Shown in pieces: positions 57,004-64,000 of a stretch of DNA of 64,000 nucleotides. A program made the translations under genes and the position numbers. How positions within the stretch are numbered: position 1 is the first letter of the stretch; each line of letters starts with the position of its first letter. Under the pieces are notes generated by a model that saw nothing but the letters and a program-made list of their open reading frames with translations, did no database searches and was not told where the DNA came from. Where the stretch lies: positions 806,001-870,000 of the forward strand of contig CAWBZB010000004.1 in the NCBI GenBank assembly GCA_963793105.1, in the 5' to 3' direction. The stretch comes from UBA10649 sp963793105. GTDB taxonomy: Bacteria; Actinomycetota; Actinomycetes; S36-B12.

Positions 57004-57750
57004 GTGCTCCGCTACGTCGATGACGTGCGCGAGGGGACTCCGATCGCCGACCTCGCCACCGTCGTGCCGGGCCGGACCAGCGCCGACGCCGCCCACGCCG
57101 TGCTCGCCGAGCCCGACCTCTCCGGATGGCTGCTGTCGACGGAGAACCTGAGCCTGGCCGCCTGCCTCATCCGCCAGGGGGCGGCACCCAAGCGACATGC
57201 ACTGGTCATGCAGTGCGATCTGCGCGAGCATCCAGCGACGAGCGCTGCCCACGGTCGGTTCGCATTCGCCCCACTGCCGCGCACCGCCGATCCAGCGCTG
57301 TGGACCGCCATCCTGCCCAGTTGGCGAGCGGCCTTCCCGGATGACCATCCGGACCATTTCGCGGGCGACGACGCGCAGGCGATCGCCTTCCACCTCAGAC
57401 TCGTCGATGGCTCCGAGCTCGGCCCCCTGCATCGGTCGAGCACGCTGCTGCTGGATCAGCACGGGTCGGCGATCGCCGGCATCATCGTCAACGTGCGCCC
57501 GCAGGATCCGCCGTGGGGCGGTGCGTGGATCGCCGATATCTGGCGCGCCCCGGACCTGCACGGTTCCGGCGTGGGCCCGATGCTGATCGATCACGCGAAG
57601 TCACTGCTCGCGGAGGACGGCCACGCGAAACTGAGCCTCGCCGTCACGTTCGCGAACCCGGCACGCCACAGCTACGAGCGTTCGGGGTTCCGGGTCTTCG
57701 TCGAGTCGCAGACGTTGCGACTGCCCGAGTACAGCCGTCGGCTCACCTGA
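57004..57750 (+). CDS. GNAT-family N-acetyltransferase
   Basis: 248 residues from the first in-frame GTG. The C-terminal half is a GNAT fold: AWIADIWRAPDLHGSGVGPMLIDHAKSLL is the acetyl-CoA pyrophosphate-binding segment (R/Q-x-x-G-x-G/A variant), then LSLAVTFANPARHSYERSGF. The N-terminal half may be a second, degenerate unit. The coding sense extends upstream in-frame (IHLRWKALRDPDGP...) to a GTG at 56957 that overlaps the ALDH stop if one base is restored near 56961. The true start is therefore probably 56957 with a sequencing deletion. The substrate is unknown. Confidence 0.75.
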   Translation: MLRYVDDVREGTPIADLATVVPGRTSADAAHAVLAEPDLSGWLLSTENLSLAACLIRQGAAPKRHALVMQCDLREHPATSAAHGRFAFAPLPRTADPALWTAILPSWRAAFPDDHPDHFAGDDAQAIAFHLRLVDGSELGPLHRSSTLLLDQHGSAIAGIIVNVRPQDPPWGGAWIADIWRAPDLHGSGVGPMLIDHAKSLLAEDGHAKLSLAVTFANPARHSYERSGFRVFVESQTLRLPEYSRRLT

Positions 57751-57761
57751 CGGCGGAGGCC

Positions 57762-58025
57762 TCAGGCGTCGTCGTACTCGTCGCGACCGCGTCGGCGCCA
57801 CACGGCCAGTGCCACCACCGCCACGACCGCCACGCCGAGGCCGATCGCCACGTACGGAGCCCAGTGACGCCCGGTCACGATCGCCGATTCGGCCCTGTCC
57901 AGGGCGTCGTCGGCGACTCCGAGGACGGCATCCGTGCGATCGAGGGCCTCACGCACGCGATCGAGCTCGTGGCGGGCGTCGGTGACATGCACCTGACCGG
58001 CTTCGACTACCTCGAGCAACGCCAT
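57762..58025 (-). CDS. Small single-pass membrane protein, unknown
   Basis: 87 residues: an amphipathic N-terminal helix with heptad-like spacing (HELDRVREALDRTDAVLGVADDALDRAES), one membrane segment (YVAIGLGVAVVAVVALAVW, ~58-76) and a basic-acidic tail (RRRGRDEYDDA). GGGAGGGG lies 6 nt before the ATG, which makes expression likely. It sits between the GNAT gene (convergent, 11 bp) and the adenosine deaminase gene. No family recognised. Confidence 0.75.
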   Translation of the reverse strand: MALLEVVEAGQVHVTDARHELDRVREALDRTDAVLGVADDALDRAESAIVTGRHWAPYVAIGLGVAVVAVVALAVWRRRGRDEYDDA

Positions 58026-58124
58026 CGCAAACCCCTCCCTGAATCGTCCCGCCGGATCGCCCAGCGACCCTTACTGCAGGTTACCCGCGGGGACTCATCG
58101 TCGCCGGACGAAGGCGTGACCTGC

Positions 58125-59261
58125 TCAGGCACGGCCCTCAAGCCTCTCGGCGAGCACCGCCTTCAACTCCGCGTAGCCGGGCTTGATCTGCTCGGTGATG
58201 AGCGTCAACCGCTCGTCGAAGGGGATGAAGGCGCTCTTCATCGCGTTGACGGTGAACCACTGCAGGTCGTCCAGGCCGTAGTCGAACGCGGCCGTGAGCA
58301 GTTCCATCTCGCGGGTCATGGTGGTGTCGGACATGAGCCGGTTGTCGGTGTTCACCGTGACCCGGAACCCCAGCCTGCGGAGCAGGCCAATGGGATGCCG
58401 CTCGATGCTCTCGGCTGCGCCGGTCTGCACGTTGGACGAGGGACACATCTCCAGCGGGATGCGCTGGTCCCGCACGTAGGCGGCAAGGCGACCCAGCCGC
58501 GGCTCGCCGTCCGGGGCGATCTCGACGTCGTCGACGATGCGCACACCGTGACCCAGCCGATCCGCCCCGCACCACTGGATGGCCTCCCAGATGCTCGGCA
58601 GCCCGAAGGCCTCCCCCGCGTGGATGGTGAAGTGGGCGTTCTCGCGGCGCAGGTACTCGAAGGCGTCGAGGTGGCGCGTGGGCGGGAACCCGGCCTCGGC
58701 CCCCGCGATGTCGAACCCCACGACTCCGCGATCGCGGTACTCCACCGCGAGCTCAGCGATACGCCGGGAGTGGGTGGCCGTGCGGATCGCGGTCAGGAGG
58801 ACCCCGATGCGGATCCGGTGCCCCTCGGCGGCCGCCTGACGCTGGCCCTCGGCGAAACCGGCCAGCACCTCCTCGACGATCTGGTGCTCATTGAGTCCGC
58901 GCTCCAGGTGCAGCTCCGGCGCGTAGCGAACTTCGGCGTACACGACGTTGTCGGCCGCGAGGTCGAGCGCGCACTCGCGGGCCACCCGCCGAAGGGCGTC
59001 CGCCGTCTGCGTCACGGCCACCGTGTGGGCGAAGGTCTCGAGGTAGCGCTCGAGCGAACCCGATGACGCGGCCTCGACGAACCACGCCCGAAGCTCCTCC
59101 GGATCATGGCTGGGCAGCCCCTCGTATCCGATGTCGTCGGCCAGCTCGATGATGGTCGCCGGCCGCAGGCCACCGTCGAGGTGGTCATGCAGGAGGACCT
59201 TGGGCGCACGCGCGACGAGGTCGGACGGGACGGGGCTGTACGAGCCGGCATTGGAGACCAT
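58125..59261 (-). CDS. add: Adenosine deaminase
   Basis: 378 residues, adenosine/AMP deaminase family. Zinc ligands His25 and His27 (LLHDHLDGG), His214 in HAGEAFG with the catalytic Glu217, GHGVRI and the fourth ligand Asp306 in NTDNRLMSDT are all present. It converts adenosine to inosine, which PNP can then split. The ATG at 59261 has TAAGTT 6 nt upstream. The gene is divergent from the EamA transporter. The mycobacterial add gene is likewise close to deoA and cdd. Confidence 0.95.
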   Translation of the reverse strand: MVSNAGSYSPVPSDLVARAPKVLLHDHLDGGLRPATIIELADDIGYEGLPSHDPEELRAWFVEAASSGSLERYLETFAHTVAVTQTADALRRVARECALDLAADNVVYAEVRYAPELHLERGLNEHQIVEEVLAGFAEGQRQAAAEGHRIRIGVLLTAIRTATHSRRIAELAVEYRDRGVVGFDIAGAEAGFPPTRHLDAFEYLRRENAHFTIHAGEAFGLPSIWEAIQWCGADRLGHGVRIVDDVEIAPDGEPRLGRLAAYVRDQRIPLEMCPSSNVQTGAAESIERHPIGLLRRLGFRVTVNTDNRLMSDTTMTREMELLTAAFDYGLDDLQWFTVNAMKSAFIPFDERLTLITEQIKPGYAELKAVLAERLEGRA

Positions 59262-59267
59262 GGGGCG

Positions 59268-59273
59268 AACTTA
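59268..59273 (-). promoter_or_regulatory. Leaderless -10 element of add
   Basis: Minus-strand TAAGTT with 6 nt to ATG 59261. Confidence 0.5.
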
Positions 59274-59384
59274 TCGCCCTCGAGGTGCGTCGCGACCGGG
59301 CAGTCGGAGACCGCCCGCCCGTACGCACGGGAGCGCTGGGCCCCATGCCCGCAGGCGACGCGACGACGGATGGTTGGATGCACC

Positions 59385-60228
59385 GTGATCAGTGTCGTCT
59401 TCGGCCTCGCCACGGCGGTGCTCTTCGCCAGCAGTTCGCTGATGGCTTCCCGCGCGGTGAAGGTCATCGGCTCGTGGTCGACCGTTGCCTGGACGATGCT
59501 CGTCGGCCTGGTCATCACCCTGCCGTTCCTCGTCGCGTCCGGCATTCCCGCGGGACTGGCCGACAATGTCGGCTGGATGGCGATCGCCGGCATCGGAAAC
59601 GTCGGCGGCCTCGTGCTCGCGGGACTTGCCTACCGCGTCGGCAAGGTCGGCGTCATCACCCCGATCCTCGCGACCGAGGGCGCGATCTCCGCCGTCATCG
59701 CGTCCCTGCTCGGGCGAGAGCATCGCCCCGATCGTCGCCTTCCTGCTCATGGTGATCGTGTGCGGGATCGTGATCGCCGCAGTCGCGCCTGATCCCGCGC
59801 CCCTTGACCATGAGCGCCCGGTGCTCGCCGTGGCCCTTGCCACGGGCGGGGCACTGGCGTTCGGCTTCTCCCTGTTCGCGATCGGCCACCTCAGCGGCGA
59901 ACTGCCGATCTCGTGGGTCCTGCTGCCGCCCCGGCTCGTGGGCGTCGCGGCCCTGACCATCCCCCTGGTCCTCGCCCGCCGGCTGATCCTCACGAGGGGC
60001 ACGACCCCGCTGGTGATCGGCATGGGCTTCGCCGAGGTCGTCGGCTTCACGTGCTTCGCCATCGGGGCGCAGTACCAGGTCGCCGTGACATCGGTGCTGG
60101 CCTCGCAGTTCGCCCCGATCTCGGCCGTCATGGCCTACGTCCTGTTCAAGGAGCGGCTCGGCCGGCTGCAGATCAGCGGGGTCGTGATCCTGGTGGCCGC
60201 CGTGACCGCGCTCAGCATCGCGAGCTAG
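59385..60228 (+). CDS. EamA/DMT-superfamily transporter (frameshifted)
   Basis: About 281 residues with ten predicted membrane segments in two EamA repeats. The first half (VVFGLATAVLFASSSLMASRAV ... ILATEGAISAVIASLLG) is separated from the second (ESIAPIVAFLLMVIVCGIVI ... SVLASQFAPISAVMAYVLFKERLG) by one extra G near 59713 (CTCGGGCGAG for CTCGGCGAG). LFKERL and the preceding Ala/Gly-rich helix are typical of the family. Small-molecule export or uptake is possible; the substrate is unknown. The start GTG 59385 is the first in frame; no ribosome-binding site is evident. Confidence 0.82.
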
Positions 60229-60239
60229 GGCGCCGCTGC

Positions 60240-60620
60240 CTACTCGACCGGATGGCGGTCGTACTCGTCATCGTCCTCGCGGTGGACGAGATCGCCGTGG
60301 AATGCGGGAAGGCAGACCGCGATGTACCGGGCGCCCTCCGACGTCGTGTACCTCACCCGCTCCCCCGCGCGGGTGATGACCGCCTGGCCGGCGCGCACGT
60401 GCGTGACCCCGTCGTCGTGCTCCACATCGATCGACCCCTCGAGCACGACGGTGAACTCGTCGAACTCGGGCTCCTGGGAGGGCTCTTCCCACCCAGCCGG
60501 CGCCAGCATCTGCGCGATCGACACGATGTCGTCGCCGCTCGACGCGTGCCCGACGTACTCCTCGATCACCTTGCCTCCCGGGACCGGGATCAGGGCGGGT
60601 GCGGGCACCAGCTCGGGCAT
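60240..60620 (-). CDS. Cupin-domain protein
   Basis: A 126-residue single-domain cupin. Motif 1 is degenerate (EFDEFTVVLEGSIDV, no His-x-His), and motif 2 is GQAVITRAGERVRYTTSEGARYIAVCLPAF. With few metal-binding His it may be a non-metal sugar- or ligand-binding cupin. It starts 1 bp before the stop of the upstream oxidoreductase gene, so it is the last gene of the nucleoside-salvage operon on the minus strand. Confidence 0.8.
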   Translation of the reverse strand: MPELVPAPALIPVPGGKVIEEYVGHASSGDDIVSIAQMLAPAGWEEPSQEPEFDEFTVVLEGSIDVEHDDGVTHVRAGQAVITRAGERVRYTTSEGARYIAVCLPAFHGDLVHREDDDEYDRHPVE

Positions 60621-60621
60621 G

Positions 60622-61640
60622 TCAGGTGTCCGATCCGTCGAGGGTGATGGCCGAACGGGGCTCCATGCCGGCCGTCCGGTAGAGGTCGTCGATCAGCTCC
60701 ATCGTGACGACGGCGTCATCGGCGTCCGTGACCATGGGCTCGCCGTTGCGGAGCAGCCGCGTCAGGGCCTCGAGCATGTAGGCGTAGCTCAGTCGCGACC
60801 CCGCCTCCTCGACCCGCTGCTCGGTTCCCACGGTGACGATGATGCGATCGTCGGTGTGCGGCAGGACGAAGGCCGGTGCGTACGCCTCTCCCTTCGAGCC
60901 CGACGATCCGCAGCGAGAAGTCCAGCACGCCATGGGTCATGCCGCACTCCAGCCGCGCGGGCAGCCCACCGGGAAGCTCCAGGTCGGCCTCGAGCCAGGC
61001 GTCCACTCCCGGGTGCGACGGGATCTCGCCTGCCCGCGCCCCCACGACCGACGGCTCGCCGCCGGCCAGATCCCGCCAGGTCGCGGATCGCATGGACGGC
61101 ATAGCAGCCGACGTCCATCAGGCCGCCGCCGGCGACGGAGGCGTCCCAGCGCAGGTCACCCGCGGCGGGCGGCGGCATGAGCATCCGGGCCTCGACGCGG
61201 ACCAGGTCGCCGATCTCGCCGTCGACGGCGAGCTCGAGCATCCGCCGCATGAGGGGGTGATAGCGGTAGTGGAAGGCCTCCACGCAGTGCACCCCGGCGG
61301 CCTTGGCCGCGTCCCGGACGGTCCGCGCCTCGTGCGCGTTGCTCGCGTAGGGCTTCTCGCTCAGGACGTGCTTGCCGGCGGCGATGGCCCGGAGGTTCCA
61401 CGGGGCGTGCAGGGCGTTCGCCAGCGGGTTGTAGACGACCTCCACCTCGGGGTCGTCGATGACGTCCTGGTAGCCGTTCAGCACCCTCTCGATGCCGTGA
61501 CGGGCCGCGAACACCACGGCTCGTCCAGGGTCCCGGGCGGCAACCGCCACCAGACGGGCCCCGATCTCGTCCGCAGGCTGGATGACGGCCACGTCACTGA
61601 TGCGGGCCGCTCCCAGCAGCCCGATCCGCAGCGGCTCCAT
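60622..61640 (-). CDS. Gfo/Idh/MocA-family oxidoreductase (frameshifted twice)
   Basis: About 339 residues. The Rossmann domain RIGLLGAARISDVAVIQPA starts at the ATG, VVYNPLANALHAPWNLRAI and the catalytic-Lys motif HVLSEKPYASNAHEA follow, and GCYAVHAIRDL leads into the substrate domain. Two indels (near 61075 and 60903) break the C-terminal half. GGAG lies 9 nt before the ATG. It oxidises or reduces a sugar-like substrate with NAD(P); the substrate is unknown. It is in the operon after the 60-residue membrane protein. Confidence 0.82.
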
Positions 61641-61646
61641 GCGGGA

Positions 61647-61829
61647 CTACTCCTTGCCGAGGACGAGGGTCGCGTACAGCCCGACGAGGAACAGCAGTAC
61701 GCCGCCGATGGCGGCCCCGCCGACATTCCCGTCGTTCATGATGCCGATTCCGAACGTGACCAGCCCCGCGATGATCGCGACCATGATGATGCCGGCCAGC
61801 GGGTGGTTCTTCTCTGCGTGCTCGCTCAC
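61647..61829 (-). CDS. Small two-span membrane protein, unknown
   Basis: 60 residues with two hydrophobic stretches (~11-30 and ~37-57: IIMVAIIAGLVTFGIGIM and GGAAIGGVLLFLVGLYATLV). The GTG overlaps the deoA stop (GTGA), and Gfo/Idh follows 6 bp after its own stop, so it is expressed with the nucleoside operon. No family recognised. Confidence 0.75.
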   Translation of the reverse strand: MSEHAEKNHPLAGIIMVAIIAGLVTFGIGIMNDGNVGGAAIGGVLLFLVGLYATLVLGKE

Positions 61830-63130
61830 TGGGACCCTTCCTCGGTGATGCGGTCGATGACGAGCGGAAGTCTATAGATCTGCGTTCCCACGGGTCCGAT
61901 CTGCACGGCGCCCTTGAGGGCCTCCAAGGCTCCCTCGAACCGATCCTCGTCGTCGGTCAGCATGGTCAGCAGCGGCTCTCCAGCAGCCACTTCGTCACCC
62001 GGCTTGGCATGCAGCAGGATCCCGGCCCCCGCTGACACCGGATCCTGCTGACGTGCCCGACCCGCGCCGAGGCGCCAGGACGCGACGCCCACTCCCTTGG
62101 CGTCCATCCGCGTCACGACGCCACCGGTCGTCGCATGCACGACCTGCCGCTCGCGGGCAGTCGGGAGCGGCGCATCAGGATCGCCCCCCTGGATCCGGAT
62201 CATGCGCCGCCACACGTCCATCGCCGAGCCATCCCGCAAAGTGTCCGCCGGGTCGACGTCACTGATGCCGGCGAGGTCCAGCATCTCTCGCGCGAAGGTG
62301 ATCGTGGTCTCGATCACGTCCGCCGGCCCTCCTCCGGCCAGCACCTCCACGGACTCGGCCACCTCGACCGCGTTGCCGACGGCGAGCCCCAGTGGCACGT
62401 CCATGGCGGTGATGAGGGCCCGCGTCCGGACGCCGGCGTCGTTCCCGATGCGCACCATCGTCTCGGCAAGGATCCTCGACTGGGCGGGATCGGTCGTGAA
62501 GGCACCCGAGCCGGTCTTGACATCGAGGACGAGTCCGCTGGCCCCCTCGGCGATCTTCTTGCTCATGATGCTGCTCGCGATGAGCGGGATCGACTCGACC
62601 GTCCCGGTGACGTCACGCAACGCATAGAGCTTCTTGTCCGCCGGCGCGAGTTCGGCGCCGGCCCCGCAGATGACCCCGCCGACTTCACGGAGCGCGTTCA
62701 TCATCTCCGCATTGCTGAGCGACGCCCGCCAGCCCGGAATGGACTCGAGCTTGTCCAGCGTCCCGCCCGTGTGACCGAGTCCTCGGCCGCTCAGCTGGGG
62801 GACTGCCGCTCCGCACGCCACGACGACGGGCACCAGGGGGAGGGTGACCTTGTCGCCCACGCCTCCGGTCGAGTGCTTGTCGACGGTCGGGCGGGGAAGG
62901 CTGCTGAAGTCCATCCGGGTGCCCGACTGGATCATCGCCGCCGTCCACTGCACGATCTCCTCGTCGGTCATGCCATTGAGGAAGATCGCCATGGCGAGGG
63001 CCGCCATCTGCTCGTCCGCCACCGCGCCGCGCGTGTAGGCGTCGATGACCCAGTCGATCTGCTCGGGTGTCAGGGCGCGTCGATCGCGCTTGGACTTGAT
63101 GACGTCGACGACGGCAAAACGCTCAACCAT
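61826..63130 (-). CDS. deoA: Thymidine phosphorylase
   Basis: A 434-residue pyrimidine-nucleoside phosphorylase. RRALTPEQIDWVIDAYTRG, KHSTGGVGDKVTLPLVPVV, the signature SGRGLGHTGGTLDKLESIPG, SKKIAEGASGLVLDVKTGSGAF and DPVSAGAGILLHAKPGDEV are present. It releases 2-deoxyribose 1-phosphate from thymidine, feeding the mutase and DeoC. The ATG overlaps the cdd stop by 8 bp. The order cdd-deoA is conserved. Confidence 0.96.
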   Translation of the reverse strand: MVERFAVVDVIKSKRDRRALTPEQIDWVIDAYTRGAVADEQMAALAMAIFLNGMTDEEIVQWTAAMIQSGTRMDFSSLPRPTVDKHSTGGVGDKVTLPLVPVVVACGAAVPQLSGRGLGHTGGTLDKLESIPGWRASLSNAEMMNALREVGGVICGAGAELAPADKKLYALRDVTGTVESIPLIASSIMSKKIAEGASGLVLDVKTGSGAFTTDPAQSRILAETMVRIGNDAGVRTRALITAMDVPLGLAVGNAVEVAESVEVLAGGGPADVIETTITFAREMLDLAGISDVDPADTLRDGSAMDVWRRMIRIQGGDPDAPLPTARERQVVHATTGGVVTRMDAKGVGVASWRLGAGRARQQDPVSAGAGILLHAKPGDEVAAGEPLLTMLTDDEDRFEGALEALKGAVQIGPVGTQIYRLPLVIDRITEEGSQ

Positions 63131-63557
63131 GGAAGGTCCTGTCCTCGGCCCGCTGGATGAGATCGTCCGGGCCGAATGCCTGGGGGAGGATCTCGGTCAT
63201 GGGCAGGATGCCCTCGGGGGTCTTCAGGAGCGTGGCCGGACGCCCGTTCTCCCACAGGAGCTGCCGGCAGCGGCCGCACGGCATGAGCGACTGCCCGTGC
63301 TGGTCGACGCACGAGACCGCGACGAGCGTGCCGCCGCCCGTGGCGTGCAGGTCGGAGACCATGCCGCACTCGGCGCACAGTCCCACGCCGTACGCGGCGT
63401 TCTCGACGTTGCACCCGACCACGATGCGGCCGTCGTCGACGAGTCCGGCGACCCCGACCTTGAACTTCGAGTACGGGGCGTAGGCACGTCCCATGATCGC
63501 GATCGCGGCGGCATCCAGGGCGGCCCAGTCGACGGCGACGTCAGCGTGATCCGACAT
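63123..63557 (-). CDS. cdd: Cytidine deaminase
   Basis: A 144-residue tetrameric-type enzyme that turns cytidine and deoxycytidine into uridine and deoxyuridine. The zinc site is Cys61 in GLCAECG, with the catalytic Glu63, and Cys94/Cys97 in PCGRCRQLL; all three ligands are Cys, as usual for the short form. VGCNVENAAYG binds the ribose. It lies 4 bp after the ABC permease stop and overlaps deoA. Confidence 0.96.
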   Translation of the reverse strand: MSDHADVAVDWAALDAAAIAIMGRAYAPYSKFKVGVAGLVDDGRIVVGCNVENAAYGVGLCAECGMVSDLHATGGGTLVAVSCVDQHGQSLMPCGRCRQLLWENGRPATLLKTPEGILPMTEILPQAFGPDDLIQRAEDRTFHG

Positions 63558-63561
63558 CGTC

Positions 63562-64000
63562 CTACTGCTTCTCGTACGGCTGGCCGTCGGCCGCCGGCGG
63601 CCGGGCGCGACCGACCAGGCCGGCCACGACGACGATGGTGACCAGGTAGGGCGCCATGGCGAGGAACTCCGTCGGGATCGGGATGTCGAGCAGCGCGAAC
63701 TTCTGCTCCAGCGACTCCGAGAAGCCGAAGATCAGAGCCGCCCCCAGGGCCCCGATCGGGTTCCAGGCCCCGAAGATCATGGCGGCCAGGCCGATGAAGC
63801 CGGTGCCGGCCGTGATGTTCTCGTCGAAGCGACCCACGGTGCCGAGCGTGAACCAGGCTCCCGCGAATCCGCCGACCATCCCGCCGTAGACGACGGCGAG
63901 GTACCGCACCTTGGCGACATTGACGCCCAGGCTGTCGGCCGCGCGCGGGTTCTCGCCCACCGACCGCGTGCGCAGTCCCCAGCGGGTGCGGAACAGGAAG
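63562..64000 (-). CDS. Nucleoside-type ABC transporter permease, C-terminal part (5' end outside window)
   Basis: The open minus-strand frame runs off the window edge; the visible ~146 residues include RAADSLGVNVAKVRYLAVVYGGMVGGFAGAWF, TGFIGLAAMIFGAWNPIGALGAALIFGFSE and LAMAPYLVTIVVVAGLVGR. This is the BPD_transp_2 (RbsC/YufQ) type of permease used for nucleoside and sugar import. Being co-linear with cdd and deoA, it is probably a nucleoside importer (NupQ-like). The partner permease and ATPase should lie just beyond the right edge. Confidence 0.88.
   Translation of the reverse strand, partial: FLFRTRWGLRTRSVGENPRAADSLGVNVAKVRYLAVVYGGMVGGFAGAWFTLGTVGRFDENITAGTGFIGLAAMIFGAWNPIGALGAALIFGFSESLEQKFALLDIPIPTEFLAMAPYLVTIVVVAGLVGRARPPAADGQPYEKQ

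Overview
The window is a high-GC (visibly about 70%) actinobacterial chromosome segment. The taxonomic markers are a WhiB regulator, coenzyme F420 genes (cofD/fbiA and a two-domain fbiB), an acyl-CoA carboxylase set with an epsilon subunit, DUF3499, a TIGR03089 protein and a trimeric-type purine nucleoside phosphorylase. The backbone order (whiB, fbiA, fbiB, GDP-mannose pyrophosphorylase, LCP protein, TIGR03089, acyl-CoA dehydrogenase, purE-purK, gtrA, PH-domain protein, birA, accD, epsilon, maf, accA, lpdA, PNP, phosphomannomutase, add, deoA, cdd) closely follows, from memory, the Rv3257c-Rv3315c region of Mycobacterium tuberculosis. The teichoic-acid-like genes and the deoC plus paired aldehyde dehydrogenases point to a non-mycolate actinomycete (Streptomyces/Nocardioides-like). 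I cannot resolve the genus. No rRNA, tRNA, IS, prophage or CRISPR was seen.

Layout. 1-13.8 kb: 3' end of a TPR protein; a minus operon of a giant GT2 membrane glycosyltransferase, a DUF5719 protein and then DUF3499; whiB with a clear promoter; an alpha/beta hydrolase; cofD-fbiB; a DNA-3-methyladenine glycosylase; a mannose-1-phosphate guanylyltransferase; a TIGR03089 protein. 13.8-18.7 kb: a secreted amidase-SpoIID fusion and a divergent LytR-CpsA-Psr protein. 18.7-34.8 kb: an accessory cell-surface glycopolymer island. It holds two CDP-alcohol phosphotransferases, a sulfotransferase, a TagGH-like ABC exporter with a degenerate ATPase, two CDP-glycerol-glycerophosphotransferase-like proteins (one with lost histidines), a nucleotidyltransferase and five glycosyltransferases. 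34.8-41.6 kb: acyl-CoA dehydrogenase, UDP-glucose dehydrogenase, a CoA-binding protein, purE/purK, gtrA, PH-domain protein, birA. 41.6-47.3 kb: propionyl/acyl-CoA carboxylase beta, epsilon and alpha subunits with maf, then a TPM-like protein. 47.4-64 kb: lpdA, a c-di-GMP enzyme and a nucleoside salvage block (PNP, phosphopentose/hexose mutase, deoC, aldehyde dehydrogenases, add, deoA, cdd, and a nucleoside-type ABC permease cut by the window end).

How the genes work together. PNP, deoA, add and cdd release pentose phosphates and bases. The mutase and deoC then lead to acetaldehyde, which the aldehyde dehydrogenase can oxidise. BirA biotinylates the carboxylase alpha subunit that works with the beta and epsilon subunits. 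Sugar nucleotides from the mannose-1-phosphate guanylyltransferase and UDP-glucose dehydrogenase can feed the glycosyltransferases, and the LCP protein would attach the finished polymer to peptidoglycan.

Three window-wide patterns matter to any reader. First, at least 16 single-base frame disruptions break otherwise well-conserved genes, mostly one extra G or C, which looks like sequencing error rather than gene decay. Second, fifteen genes show TANNNT placed exactly 6-7 nt before the start codon, the signature of leaderless mRNAs. Third, large perfect or near-perfect palindromes lie at gene ends, and two of them (37.9 and 47.4 kb) share the same core.
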